64,000 nucleotides of DNA from Rhodanobacter sp. Soil772 (GTDB lineage Bacteria > Pseudomonadota > Gammaproteobacteria > Xanthomonadales > Rhodanobacteraceae): assembly GCF_001428385.1 (NCBI RefSeq), contig NZ_LMSK01000001.1:1341399-1405398 (forward strand), given 5' to 3'. The position numbers were made by a program, and so were the translations under genes. Below the pieces are notes generated by a model. That model saw only the letters and a list, made by a program, of their open reading frames with translations. It was not told where the DNA came from and made no database searches. Of the stretch, positions 33,853-43,562 are shown one piece after another; positions within the stretch are counted from its first letter, which is position 1, and every line of letters starts with the position of its first letter.

Positions 33853-36800
33853 TTAAAGCCTGGACGCGGGCGGCGGGACCGAGCTGGCCGCGGCCGGCAG
33901 CGCGGCGCTGCCCGGGGCGGCCGGCAAACCAGGTAGTGCCGGCGGTTGCACGCTGCTTGCCGCGGCCGGCAGGCTGAGGGCGGGATTGAGCAAGGGCGCG
34001 GCCGGCGCCGTGGCGGTGCCGCGCTTCTCCAGCAGGGTCATCACCGGGTCGTCCCAGCTGCCGGTGACCCGGTAGCGCGCGCTGGCGGCCTGGTTCAGGC
34101 CCTTGCCGAGCAGGCCTTGCACGGCGAAGCCGGCCGCCGCGCCGATCGGGCCGCCGACCACCGCACCGACCAGCGGCAAGCTGTTGCCGACATGCGGCAC
34201 CACCAGCATCTGCTGGTCGTAGTCCTTGGCGCGCAGGCCGGTGCGGCCAGTGACGCTGATGTTCGCCGCCGGGCCGGCGATCACCAGGTTGTCGGTGGTG
34301 GCGTTGCCGTTGGCCAGCTTGAAGTCGCCGCTGATCGAGTCGAACGCGAGCCCCTTGCCGAACACGTCGCCGAAATCCAGGGTGAGCCGGCGCGGCAGCT
34401 CGGCCAGCGAAACCAGCCCGAGCAGCCGCCCCACGCCCGGCGACGCCGCCTCGGGAATGCGGCCGTCGTTGACCTGGATGCTGAGCGTGCCGTCCATGGT
34501 GGCCAGCGACAACCCGCTGGGCGCACCGGGCCAGCTGGCGTCGAGCTGGTCGCGCGTCTTGCCGCCGTTGACCAGCCCGTCGAAACCGAGCGCGCCCAGC
34601 ATCGCGCCGAGATCCTCGGCGGCGAAGTTGATCCGCATGTGGGTGCGGCTGCTGCTGGCGTTGCCGTTCCAGTCGCCGCTGGCGTTGATCTGCACGCGGC
34701 TGGACAGCGCGCGCAACTGCTCGATGTGCAGGCCCTCCGCCGTCGGCCAGGTTTCCAGGCGCGCCTCGCCGAGTTTCGCGTCGCCCATGCGCAGGTCGCC
34801 CACCCACACGTGGAACGGCGGCAGTGCCGCCGGGTTGATCCCGGTATTGGCCGGATCGGGTACTGGAACGACGGGAGCCGCGGCGGCCGGCGGCGTGGCG
34901 CCGGCGGCGGTTTTGGGCGGATGGCTGGCGGCCTCGGCTGCGGGGTCTTTCGGCCAGTACAGCCGTTTCAGCCGCGCGGTGACGCCGCGCTTGTCCAGTT
35001 CCCGCGTCGGCATGCTGTAGTTGCCGAGCATCGCCGGACCGTCCACGTCCACGCTCAGCAGGTCCGGCTGCAGCGTGGCGTGCAGCTTCAACGCGCCCAA
35101 CTCGCGGCCGAACCATTCGGCCTGGTCGGTGCTGACGTCGAGGCTCTCCAGCCCCGGTCCGCCGCTACCGCTGCCGGCCACCGCACGCTGCACCCAGCCG
35201 GTGACGTCGAGCCGGTTGGCGTGGCCGCGGATGCGCAGGTCGCGATCCGGCAAGGTCTCGGGCATCTGGTTGCCGAACGCGAGAGTGCCGGCCAGCGGCC
35301 GCTGCTCGCCGTCGGCCAGGCGCAGGTAGCCGCGCATCGCATCACCCAGGCCAAGTCGCAATTCACTGCCGCCGACCGGCAGGCTCATGGTCAGGTGCAG
35401 CGGCAGGCTGGCTGCTGCCGGCTTGTGCAGCGGCGCCGGCAGGTCCAGCGCGATCCCGTCCAGCGACGAGTCGACGCTGAGGGTCTGCGCCAGCGCATCG
35501 CTGCCCGGCACGCGGGCGATGGCGAAGCCGATGTCGAACGCGCTGCGCCCGTCGGCGAGCTGGCCGATCCAGCCCAGCGACGGATAGTCCTGCACCAGCT
35601 CGGCCATGCGGTAGTTGCCGTGCAGTTGCGCCGACAGCACGGTGGCCGGGTCACGGTTGGCCGCCGCGATCGCCAGTTGCAGGGTCGACGGCTGGCCGCG
35701 GAAGCCGACGTCCAGCGGACCGGCCTGCATGCCGTGCGCATCGAACTTCAGCGGGCCGTTGAGCTTGTCCAGTTGAAGGTTCCATGCCGGCGCGCTGAGG
35801 TCGGCGTCCTTCAACCGGGCCAGGCCGTCCAGTTGCGGCTCCCCGCCCGGCTTCAACGGCAGCGTCAGGTGGAAGTCGAACGTGCCGCTGCCGCCCAGTT
35901 TCAACTTGGCCAGGGTGTCGGCCTCGCGGCTGCCGACCGGGCTCTTGCGCACGAATTCCATCAGGCTGGCACCGCTGCCGCCGCCCTGCACGTTGAGGTC
36001 GAGCAATGCGTCGTGGAAATCCGGGATCACGGCGACCGCCCGCTCCGCCTTTACCCCGAGCGAATGCCCGTCGCTGGCTTCGACCAGCATGCCGTTGTTG
36101 ATGAAGTTGGCCACCGCGCTGACGCCTTCGGCGCGCGGCCAGCCCTTGCCGTAGTCGAGGGTGAGGTCGCTGATCACCGCACGCGCCTCGAAGCGCCCTT
36201 CGTTGTGCCGGAACGGCCAGTCGTGCAGGTCGCCGCGCACCAGCACCTGCGCCTCGTCGAGGCGGCCCGCCTGCAGGCCGCGATCGAGCCAGGCGATGGT
36301 GCCGGGCGACATCGACCCCAGCGGCCAGAACAGCTTGGCGGCGACCACGTCGGCATGGTCGAGCTTCGCGTACATGTCCATGAACGGGGCGCCGCCCTGC
36401 GCCGGCAGGACCAGCTCGCCGCGGGCCTGGCCGGCATAGCCGGCGCCAGCGAAATCCAGCGCGTCGACGCCGATGTGCCAGTCGCCGTCCTGCGGCCAGA
36501 ACGCCAGCGTGCCGGCCAGCGTCGACATCACGAACGGCTCGCGGAACTCCTGCGGAAAGCTCAGCGTGGTGGCCTGCGCCGGCAGTTCCAGCGACAGCGC
36601 CTCGGCATCGCCGCGCAACTCGCCGTGCAGGCTGCTCACGCCCGGCAGCTTGCCGACCGGGTCGATGCCCAGGCCGTTGAACGCCAGGTCGACTGAATGC
36701 AGCCCCTCGGCGTGATTCCAGTGCAAGGCGAGCCGGTTCAGCTCGCCGCGTGGATGGCCGCCGCCCAGCCACTGCGCCAGTGCCGGCTTCAACGCCGGCT

Positions 36801-37845
36801 TCAGCGCCAGCCACGGCAGCAACGGCGCCAGCTGCAGCTTGCGCGCGGCGACATCCACGCTGGTGTTGTCGGTACCGGGCAGATGCACACCCAGCATCAG
36901 CGCGCTGCCGTCGTCGCCGGCCCAGCGCACGTCGTAGCCGTCGTCGACATGACGCACGCCGGCCAAGCCGTGCAGCGACGCCACGCTGGCCCTGCCGCCG
37001 GTGGGCGCGATCACCGCCAGCGTGTCCAGGTCGAAACGGACCAGGCTGCGGCTCAGCTGGCCCTTGCGCCAGTCGAGCCAGGCGCTCAGCTGGCCGCGGC
37101 CGTGGTCGACCGTATAGCCGCCCATATCGATGCCGTCCAGCAACGGCTTCAGTTCGGTGCCGTCGACGCTGGCCCACACCTGACCCGTGCTGCCGTCATC
37201 GCGGAAACGGCCGGCGGTGCGCACCGCGGCGCTCACGCCATCGCGCCGCAGCACGCCGCCGAAGCGGATATGGCTGCCCTGGTGGCTCAGCCGCAGCTGT
37301 TTCGACAGCAGCGTGTAGTGCTTGTCCAGGGTGGCGTCGGTAACCACCACGCGCAGGTCCTCCAGCCACAGGTCGGCCGACAGCCGGCCCAGCGACAGCG
37401 GTTGCCGACCGCTGCCGCCGGCCACGCCGATGCCGTTGACGCGCCAGCCGTGGGCGTCGTGCAGCAAGTCCAGTTGCAGGTTGCGTACGTGCAGGTTGAG
37501 CAGGTGCCGCGACGGCAGCAGCCAGCCGCCGAAGTCGAACTTCAGTTCGGACTCGGGCAGCTGCAGCGCGGCACCGCTCTCGCCGGCTGCCGCGCCGATG
37601 GTCACCCCGTGCATCACGAACTCCGGGCCGGAGCCGGTCCAGCGCCCTTCCATCGAGGCAAAGCTGACCGGGCGCTGCAGCCGCGCGCTGAGCTGCGCCG
37701 CCACCCAGTCCGGGTGCCGCGCCAGCAACGGCAGCAGTAACTGGGCCAGCGCCGCGATGACGGCGAGCAGGATCAGCGCGACCCCGGCGACCCAGCCCGA
37801 CGCGCGGGCGCAACGATGCAGCCGCCGCCGCCACAACGCGTTCAC
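33853..37845 (-). CDS. yhdP: YhdP family AsmA-like phospholipid transport protein
   Basis: Very large (1330 residues) inner-membrane-anchored periplasmic protein with one N-terminal membrane helix (about 16-40) and a long beta-rich repeating-groove fold; YhdP, TamB and YdbH carry phospholipids to the outer membrane in E. coli. The DUF3971/AsmA2 region occupies most of the length, with the C-terminal block [20 protein letters not shown] and [20 protein letters not shown]. coli YhdP has 1266 residues; the excess is a low-complexity Ala/Pro tail containing [12 protein letters not shown] and [12 protein letters not shown]. Between rng (36 bp) and tldD (62 bp). Confidence 0.93.
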   Translation of the reverse strand: MNALWRRRLHRCARASGWVAGVALILLAVIAALAQLLLPLLARHPDWVAAQLSARLQRPVSFASMEGRWTGSGPEFVMHGVTIGAAAGESGAALQLPESELKFDFGGWLLPSRHLLNLHVRNLQLDLLHDAHGWRVNGIGVAGGSGRQPLSLGRLSADLWLEDLRVVVTDATLDKHYTLLSKQLRLSHQGSHIRFGGVLRRDGVSAAVRTAGRFRDDGSTGQVWASVDGTELKPLLDGIDMGGYTVDHGRGQLSAWLDWRKGQLSRSLVRFDLDTLAVIAPTGGRASVASLHGLAGVRHVDDGYDVRWAGDDGSALMLGVHLPGTDNTSVDVAARKLQLAPLLPWLALKPALKPALAQWLGGGHPRGELNRLALHWNHAEGLHSVDLAFNGLGIDPVGKLPGVSSLHGELRGDAEALSLELPAQATTLSFPQEFREPFVMSTLAGTLAFWPQDGDWHIGVDALDFAGAGYAGQARGELVLPAQGGAPFMDMYAKLDHADVVAAKLFWPLGSMSPGTIAWLDRGLQAGRLDEAQVLVRGDLHDWPFRHNEGRFEARAVISDLTLDYGKGWPRAEGVSAVANFINNGMLVEASDGHSLGVKAERAVAVIPDFHDALLDLNVQGGGSGASLMEFVRKSPVGSREADTLAKLKLGGSGTFDFHLTLPLKPGGEPQLDGLARLKDADLSAPAWNLQLDKLNGPLKFDAHGMQAGPLDVGFRGQPSTLQLAIAAANRDPATVLSAQLHGNYRMAELVQDYPSLGWIGQLADGRSAFDIGFAIARVPGSDALAQTLSVDSSLDGIALDLPAPLHKPAAASLPLHLTMSLPVGGSELRLGLGDAMRGYLRLADGEQRPLAGTLAFGNQMPETLPDRDLRIRGHANRLDVTGWVQRAVAGSGSGGPGLESLDVSTDQAEWFGRELGALKLHATLQPDLLSVDVDGPAMLGNYSMPTRELDKRGVTARLKRLYWPKDPAAEAASHPPKTAAGATPPAAAAPVVPVPDPANTGINPAALPPFHVWVGDLRMGDAKLGEARLETWPTAEGLHIEQLRALSSRVQINASGDWNGNASSSRTHMRINFAAEDLGAMLGALGFDGLVNGGKTRDQLDASWPGAPSGLSLATMDGTLSIQVNDGRIPEAASPGVGRLLGLVSLAELPRRLTLDFGDVFGKGLAFDSISGDFKLANGNATTDNLVIAGPAANISVTGRTGLRAKDYDQQMLVVPHVGNSLPLVGAVVGGPIGAAAGFAVQGLLGKGLNQAASARYRVTGSWDDPVMTLLEKRGTATAPAAPLLNPALSLPAAASSVQPPALPGLPAAPGSAALPAAASSVPPPASRL

Positions 37846-37881
37846 GCGCGGCGAGCCCGGTCGAATCTACGGCCGCCGGAT

Positions 37882-39360
37882 TTACAGCAAGACGACATCG
37901 AACTGTTCCTGCGAATAATGCTCTTCGGCCTGAAAGCGTATGCTTTTGGAGATGAACTCTTCCAGTTCCGCGACCGCGCTGGATTCTTCCTCCAGGATCC
38001 GGTTCACCACGGCAGGGTTCGCCATCACCAGCAGCTTCTGCGCGTTGAACTGGCGCACCGCGCGGGTGATCTCGCGGAAGATCTCGTAGGTCACCGTTTC
38101 GGCGGTCTTCAGCACGCCGCGGCCGCTGCAGGTCGGGCACGGTTCGCACAGCTGGCGGGCCAGGCTTTCGGTGGTGCGCTTGCGGGTCATTTCGACCAGG
38201 CCCAGCGCCGACATCGGGTACACCGTGGTCTTGGCGTGGTCGCGCGCCAGCCCCTTGCCGAGCATGCGCAGCACCTGGCGCTTGTGTTCCTCGTCGCTCA
38301 TGTCGATGAAGTCGATGATGATGATGCCGCCCAGGTTGCGCAGGCGCAGCTGGCGCGCCGCCGCCTGCGCCGCTTCGAGGTTGGTGCGGTAGACCGTTTC
38401 TTCCAGATTGCGCGTGCCCAGGTAGGCGCCGGTATTGACGTCGATCGTGGTCATCGCCTCGGTCTGGTCGACGATCAGGTAGCCGCCGGACTTCAGCGGC
38501 ACTTCCTTCTTCAGCGCGCGCTGCATCTCGTCCTCGACGCCGTACAGGTCGAAGATCGGCCGCTCGCCGTCGTAGTGCTCGATGCGGTCGTCCAGGTTCG
38601 GCATGAACTTGTGCACGAACTTGACCACGTTCTCGAACGTCGCGCGCGAATCCACCCGCACCTTCTCGATGTCCTCGTTGAGCATGTCGCGCAGGCTGCG
38701 CAGCGGCAGCGACAATTCCTCGTACACGCGCTCGCCGACCCTGGCCTTGGCGATGTTCTCCTGCACCACCCGCCATACCTTGCTCAGGTAGGTCACGTCG
38801 AACGCCAGCGACTCGGCGCTCTGGCCCTCGGCATTGGTGCGCACGATGTAGCCCAGCGGGGTATCGCCGATCAGCGGAGTCAGCACGTCGCGCAGCCGCT
38901 GGCGCTCGGCCTCGTCCTCGATCCGCGCGGAAATGCCCAGGGTGCGCGCGTACGGCAGCAGCACCAGGTAGCGCGAGGGAATCGACAGGTGTGCCGACAG
39001 CCGCGCGCCCTTGGTGCTGATCGGGTCCTTCACCACCTGCACCACGATCTCCTGGCCTTCGTGCACCAGTTCGCTGATCGAGGGCACGTGGCCATTGCCG
39101 TTGCCGTTCGATTCGGCGCCTTCGGGCGGCAGCGGGCGCACGATGTCCGAGGCGTGCAGGAACGCCGCGCGCTCCAGCCCGATCTCCACGAACACCGCCT
39201 GCATGCCCGGCATCACCCGCTGCACGCGGCCCTTGTAGATATTCCCGACATAGCCGCGCCGGGATGCCCGCTCGACATGCACCTCCTGCAACATGCCGTT
39301 CTCGACCACCCCGACCCGCGTCTCGCGCGGGGTCACGTTGATCAGGATTTCTTCGCTCAC
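37882..39360 (-). CDS. rng: ribonuclease G
   Basis: Endoribonuclease of the RNase E/G family, which trims the 16S rRNA 5' end and degrades some mRNAs. 492 residues. S1 RNA-binding domain (about 35-125, with GYVGNIYKGRVQRVMPGMQAVFVEIG), 5' sensor region, DNase I-like domain with metal ligands Asp307 (IDVNTGAYLG) and Asp350 (IIIDFIDM), and zinc-link-like CEPCPTCSGRG. GTG at 39360 is chosen because GGGGGAG lies just upstream. First gene of the rng-yhdP-tldD operon, order as in E. coli. Confidence 0.96.
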   Translation of the reverse strand: MSEEILINVTPRETRVGVVENGMLQEVHVERASRRGYVGNIYKGRVQRVMPGMQAVFVEIGLERAAFLHASDIVRPLPPEGAESNGNGNGHVPSISELVHEGQEIVVQVVKDPISTKGARLSAHLSIPSRYLVLLPYARTLGISARIEDEAERQRLRDVLTPLIGDTPLGYIVRTNAEGQSAESLAFDVTYLSKVWRVVQENIAKARVGERVYEELSLPLRSLRDMLNEDIEKVRVDSRATFENVVKFVHKFMPNLDDRIEHYDGERPIFDLYGVEDEMQRALKKEVPLKSGGYLIVDQTEAMTTIDVNTGAYLGTRNLEETVYRTNLEAAQAAARQLRLRNLGGIIIIDFIDMSDEEHKRQVLRMLGKGLARDHAKTTVYPMSALGLVEMTRKRTTESLARQLCEPCPTCSGRGVLKTAETVTYEIFREITRAVRQFNAQKLLVMANPAVVNRILEEESSAVAELEEFISKSIRFQAEEHYSQEQFDVVLL

Positions 39361-39515
39361 CGCATACTCCCCCGGACAGATGATCTTTATAGCGGTGCGG
39401 CCACGGACTGTCGATGAACCACGGCATGGAATCCGCATGGCCGGGCTGGATAACGCAAAATAGACACTGACGCGCGGAGTGCCGCCGCCCGACCAATCAC
39501 CCTGGAGCTGAACGC

Positions 39516-40220
39516 ATGACGACGCCCACGCCGACGCCGACCCTGCTGGCCTGGAGCGGCGGCAAGGACTGCCTGCTGGCCTTGCAGCGGCTGCTGGCCG
39601 ACCCGCAATGGCAGGTGGTCGGCCTGCTCACCACGGTCAACCGCAACTACCAGCGCGTGGCCATGCACGGCACGCCGCGCGAGGTGCTACAGGCACAGGC
39701 CGCCGCGCTGGGCCTGCCGCTGCTGGAGGTGATGCTGGACTGGCCCGGCAGCAACGAGGCCTACGAGGCGGCCCACGCGCAGGCGCTGGTCGAGGCACGC
39801 ATGCGCTGGCCGGGGATCCGCCACTGTGCGTTCGGCGACCTGTTCCTGGAGGACGTGCGCGACTACCGCGTGCGCCAGCTCGGCCGCGAAAACTGGCGCG
39901 CGGTGTTCCCGCTGTGGGGCGAGGACACCGCCGCGCTGGCGCGCCGCTTCGTCGGCGAGGGCCACCGCGCGGTGCTGTGCTGCGTGGATACCCAGCAGCT
40001 CGCCGCGGACTTTTGCGGCCGCGACTACGACGCCGCCCTGCTCGACGCGCTACCGGCCGGCGTCGACCCCTGCGGCGAGCGCGGCGAATTCCACACGCTG
40101 AGCTACGCCGGACCGCTGTTTCGCCGGCCGCTCAAGCTGCGCCGCGGCGAATCGGTGCTGCGCGACGGGCGTTTCCAGTTCACCGATTTCCTGCTGGACG
40201 CGCATGCCGCGACGCACTGA
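39516..40220 (+). CDS. DUF71 family ATP-binding protein (diphthine-ammonia-ligase-like)
   Basis: 234 residues of the PP-loop adenine nucleotide alpha-hydrolase superfamily. P-loop SGGKDCLLALQRL at residues 14-26; CAFGDLFLEDVRDYR and GVDPCGERGEFHT are the DUF71 blocks shared with eukaryotic diphthamide ligase. Bacteria lack diphthamide, so the natural substrate is unknown. Overlaps the next gene by 17 bp. Confidence 0.88.
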   Translation: MTTPTPTPTLLAWSGGKDCLLALQRLLADPQWQVVGLLTTVNRNYQRVAMHGTPREVLQAQAAALGLPLLEVMLDWPGSNEAYEAAHAQALVEARMRWPGIRHCAFGDLFLEDVRDYRVRQLGRENWRAVFPLWGEDTAALARRFVGEGHRAVLCCVDTQQLAADFCGRDYDAALLDALPAGVDPCGERGEFHTLSYAGPLFRRPLKLRRGESVLRDGRFQFTDFLLDAHAATH

Positions 40221-40713
40221 GGCGCACATTCTGCCCGACGTGCTGCAACCCGGGCTCGCACTGGTGTTCTGCGGCACTGCCGCCGGCAAGCGCTCGGCCG
40301 CCGAGCAGGCGTACTACGCCCACCCCGGCAACCTGTTCTGGCGCGCCCTGTTCGAGGCCGGGCTGACCCCGCGCCTGCTGCTGCCGGCGGAATTCCCGCT
40401 GCTGCCCCGCTACGGCATCGGCCTCACCGATCTGGCCAAGCGCCACTCGGGCAACGACGACGAACTGCCGCGCGACGCCTTCGACGCGCCCGCGCTGCTC
40501 GCCAAGATTGAACGCCACGCCCCGCGTCTGCTCGCGTTCACCAGCAAAAATGCGGCACGTGCGGTACTGGGGCGTACTGTCCACTACGGCTTGCAGACTG
40601 AGGTCATCGGCAGCACCCAATTGTTCGTGTTGCCGTCACCCTCGGGACAGGCACGTGGCCATTGGACTCTTGCGCCATGGCTGATGTTGTCAGAACGTGT
40701 CAGCAAGCTTTGA
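40204..40713 (+). CDS. Mug-like mismatch-specific DNA glycosylase
   Basis: 169 residues of the uracil-DNA glycosylase superfamily (Mug/TDG-like) for excision of mispaired uracil or ethenocytosine. LALVFCGTAAGKRSAAEQ holds motif 1, HPGNLFWRAL the recognition helix, GIGLTDLAKRHSGNDDELP the centre and LFVLPSPSGQARG motif 2. Motif 1 reads GTAAG where E. coli Mug and human TDG have GINPG, so the usual catalytic-water Asn is absent; this could be a distinct subfamily with another specificity. The codon use changes to lower GC in its last third, toward the permease genes. Confidence 0.82.
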   Translation: MPRRTEAHILPDVLQPGLALVFCGTAAGKRSAAEQAYYAHPGNLFWRALFEAGLTPRLLLPAEFPLLPRYGIGLTDLAKRHSGNDDELPRDAFDAPALLAKIERHAPRLLAFTSKNAARAVLGRTVHYGLQTEVIGSTQLFVLPSPSGQARGHWTLAPWLMLSERVSKL

Positions 40714-40927
40714 TCGTTGAGTGCGACTAGTTTGTCGCAAGATGATCTCGGCAAGTCGCTTGTTGCTGTCCTGCTCACCCTACACAATCCAATGCAAGCG
40801 TCACCAACAACCAGATAGTCGGTCTGACCAGAAAGCCACGTTTCTGCACCCTCATTCATGTCGTCTGGCGAGTAGAGTTAATTTCTCCTCTGCCACGGCA
40901 TGGGATGTGTGAACAACAGGGGACCAC

Positions 40928-42238
40928 ATGCTCAAGTACTACCTGCAGTTGGGCCTGCGCAGGCTGCGCCGCAACCCGGTGCTTACAGCGCTGATGGTGA
41001 TGGCAATAGGCTTTGGCGTAGCGTCATCGATGACGACGTATACGGTACTACGCGCCATGTCGGGCGATCCGATCCCGTGGAAGTCGGATAAATTGTTCTT
41101 TCCCCAGATCGACGCATGGGGACCCGATTCGCGGCGGAACGGCACTGAACCTCGCGCCGCCATGACGTATGTCGATGCCGTTTCGATGATGCGCGATCAT
41201 CGTGCGCATCTCCAGACCGCGCTCTATCCGATTGCTCCAACTGTCCATTCTGACGATGCGACGCAAAAGTCGCGAACTGCACCTGGGCAAGCGGTATACA
41301 GCGAGTTCTTTCCCATGCTCGATGTGCCATTTCTGTATGGCGGTGGCTGGACTGCCGCAGATGACGAACAGCACGCAAAGGTGGCAGTTATCACCAAGAG
41401 CCTGAATCAAAGACTATTCAAGGGTGAGAACAGTGTGGGGCGAAGTATTCAGCTGGATAGCCATAGCTATCGGGTGAGCGGTGTGCTGGACGACTGGCAT
41501 CCACAGCCAAAGTTTTATGACTTGGCCACAACCGATGCGTTTGGCCCAGCTGATCAAGTGTTCCTCCCATTTACGACGGCGACCGACGCTCAACTCGCCA
41601 CCAAAAGCGGTTTCATGTGTGTCCAACTTCCCGATCCCGGCTACGCCGCCATGCTGAGCTCAAGTTGTGTCTGGATCGGCTATATGGTCGAACTGGGCTC
41701 ACCATCTGAGGTCAGTGCTTATCGCGCCTATCTGGACGGATATGCACATGATCAGCAGGCCTCGGGCCGTTTCGGCTGGGCGCCCAACAATCGCCTGAGC
41801 GATTTGCCTGCCTGGCTGGATTTCTGGCAGGTTGTTCCATCGCAGACCAAGATTTCCTTTGTGGTCGCGCTTTGCCTTTTGCTGGTTTGCATGGTCAACA
41901 CGGTGGGTTTGCTGCTGGCAAAATTTCTGCGGCGATCGGGCGAAATCGGGGTGCGCCGCGCACTGGGCGCCAGTCGCCTCGCCATTGCTGCTCAGTTCGG
42001 CGTGGAAGCCGGCACGATCGGCGCGGCGGGAGGACTGTTTGGATTGATGTTGACTTGGGCAGGCATACAGGCGATGCACGGTTTGCTACCGAGGCAGATC
42101 GCCGCCCTGGCTCACATCGATCCGTTGCTGCTGTGGCAGACCCTGCTACTCGCCGTTGTCGCCACCGTGCTGGCGGGTCTGTATCCGATCTGGCGCGCCA
42201 TGTACGTGCGCCCATCGTTGCAGCTCAAGGAAGATTGA
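40928..42238 (+). CDS. MacB/FtsX-type ABC transporter permease, copy A
   Basis: 436 residues: N-terminal membrane helix (about 18-42, LTALMVMAIGFGVASSMTTYTVL), a MacB-like periplasmic core domain (about 45-300), then three C-terminal helices of the FtsX domain, with the coupling segment LRRSGEIGVRRALGASRLAIAAQFGVE. SD AGGGGA 7 nt upstream. Lower GC than its surroundings. Copy B follows after 10 bp; no ATP-binding subunit or membrane-fusion protein is next to them, so the ATPase must be encoded elsewhere if the pair is functional. Substrate unknown (peptide, lipoprotein or macrolide export is typical of the class). Confidence 0.88.
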   Translation: MLKYYLQLGLRRLRRNPVLTALMVMAIGFGVASSMTTYTVLRAMSGDPIPWKSDKLFFPQIDAWGPDSRRNGTEPRAAMTYVDAVSMMRDHRAHLQTALYPIAPTVHSDDATQKSRTAPGQAVYSEFFPMLDVPFLYGGGWTAADDEQHAKVAVITKSLNQRLFKGENSVGRSIQLDSHSYRVSGVLDDWHPQPKFYDLATTDAFGPADQVFLPFTTATDAQLATKSGFMCVQLPDPGYAAMLSSSCVWIGYMVELGSPSEVSAYRAYLDGYAHDQQASGRFGWAPNNRLSDLPAWLDFWQVVPSQTKISFVVALCLLLVCMVNTVGLLLAKFLRRSGEIGVRRALGASRLAIAAQFGVEAGTIGAAGGLFGLMLTWAGIQAMHGLLPRQIAALAHIDPLLLWQTLLLAVVATVLAGLYPIWRAMYVRPSLQLKED

Positions 42239-42248
42239 GCAGCCACGC

Positions 42249-43508
42249 ATGTCCATACACCCCATACTTTCCGCGTTGCGCCGGCACAAGACGGGCACAA
42301 CCCTTATTGCCCTGCAGATCGCGCTGACCCTGGCGATTGTCTGCAATGCCTTGTTCATCATCAGGACGCAGTTCGAGCAGATGGGCCGCCCTACGGGACT
42401 CGACGAGCACCATCTGCTCATGGTTGCAACGACACAATCCGGTATCAACAGCAGCACGGACGCCGGCAAGGCAACACTCGACGCATCGATCAAGGCTGAC
42501 CTGACCGCCCTGCGGCAGTTGCCAGATGTGGTCGATGCCTACGAAACCCATTCGCTGCCATTGAGTGGTAGCCCTTGGGGGCTTGGAATAAGGATGGTGC
42601 CTAGCGGTTCTTACGGCTCTCATACCACCTATTTCCATGCCGATGAGCATACCCTCACAACGCTGGGCCTGCGATTAGTGGCGGGGCGTAATTTTCGCAG
42701 CGACGAGATTGGCGAGGATGATAATTTTGGTGTTCTGCAGCCAGCGGTCATCATCGTTTCCATGCACCTGGCTGACAATCTGTTTCCTCACGGTGACGCT
42801 CTGGGCAAGCAGATCTATTTCACCAGCGCCACCAAACCGAGCACCATCGTCGGCATCGTCGAACGTATGCAAACTAGCTCGGTTCGTAGCTCGACCGATA
42901 ACAGGACATGGGACTCCACCTTGGTGCCCATGCGCTTGGTAACCCCCTCCCGCTACTACGTGGTGCGCACTAAACCAGGTCGGCTGGCCGCTGCCATGCA
43001 GAGCGTACCGGCAGCCCTGTATGCCCAGGATCCGCAGCGTGTGATTCCTGACGGATCAGAGGGCGACGAAGTCGGTGTGCGCAGCTTCGCGCAGATTCGT
43101 GCCGAGGCTTACCAAGGCGATCGCACATTGGCGATACTGATGGGTGTGATCAGCAGCATCCTGCTGGCGGTAACCGGTTGCGGCATCGCGGGACTTTCCA
43201 GCTTCTGGGTTGGCCAGCGCCGGCGACAAATAGGTGTGCGCCGTGCGCTCGGCGCAACCCGGCGCGACATCATTCGTTACTTTCTTGTCGAAAACGCGCT
43301 TATCAGCGCTACCGGGGTCATCGTCGGGGTACTGCTGGCCTTCGGGTTCAGCGGATGGTTGATGGGGCAGTTCGAGCTGGCACGGCTTTCGCCGGTCTAT
43401 GTCCTGATCGGCGCGGTGACGCTTGTACTGCTAAGCCAGGGAGCCGCCCTCGCCCCCGCACTGCGCGCTGCGCGGATTGCACCGGTGGAGGCTATGCGCT
43501 CATCGTGA
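42249..43508 (+). CDS. MacB/FtsX-type ABC transporter permease, copy B
   Basis: 419 residues with the same layout: N-terminal helix (TTLIALQIALTLAIVCNALFI), periplasmic MacB-like domain (about 45-290) and three C-terminal FtsX helices; QRRRQIGVRRALGATRRDIIRYFLVE is the coupling helix seen also in copy A. The ATG at 42249 gives MSIHPILSALRRHKTG, the normal cytosolic start. Distantly related to copy A, so together they could form a heterodimeric permease. Confidence 0.88.
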   Translation: MSIHPILSALRRHKTGTTLIALQIALTLAIVCNALFIIRTQFEQMGRPTGLDEHHLLMVATTQSGINSSTDAGKATLDASIKADLTALRQLPDVVDAYETHSLPLSGSPWGLGIRMVPSGSYGSHTTYFHADEHTLTTLGLRLVAGRNFRSDEIGEDDNFGVLQPAVIIVSMHLADNLFPHGDALGKQIYFTSATKPSTIVGIVERMQTSSVRSSTDNRTWDSTLVPMRLVTPSRYYVVRTKPGRLAAAMQSVPAALYAQDPQRVIPDGSEGDEVGVRSFAQIRAEAYQGDRTLAILMGVISSILLAVTGCGIAGLSSFWVGQRRRQIGVRRALGATRRDIIRYFLVENALISATGVIVGVLLAFGFSGWLMGQFELARLSPVYVLIGAVTLVLLSQGAALAPALRAARIAPVEAMRSS

Positions 43509-43562
43509 CCCGCCTCGGCGAGTGATCTATGAAGAGTGCAGCACGTCACATCGGGCAAGGCC

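Noticed and set aside
40721..40912. 63-codon ORF between mug and the first permease
   Set aside because: No SD, no recognisable sequence; probably noncoding in the lower-GC junction.
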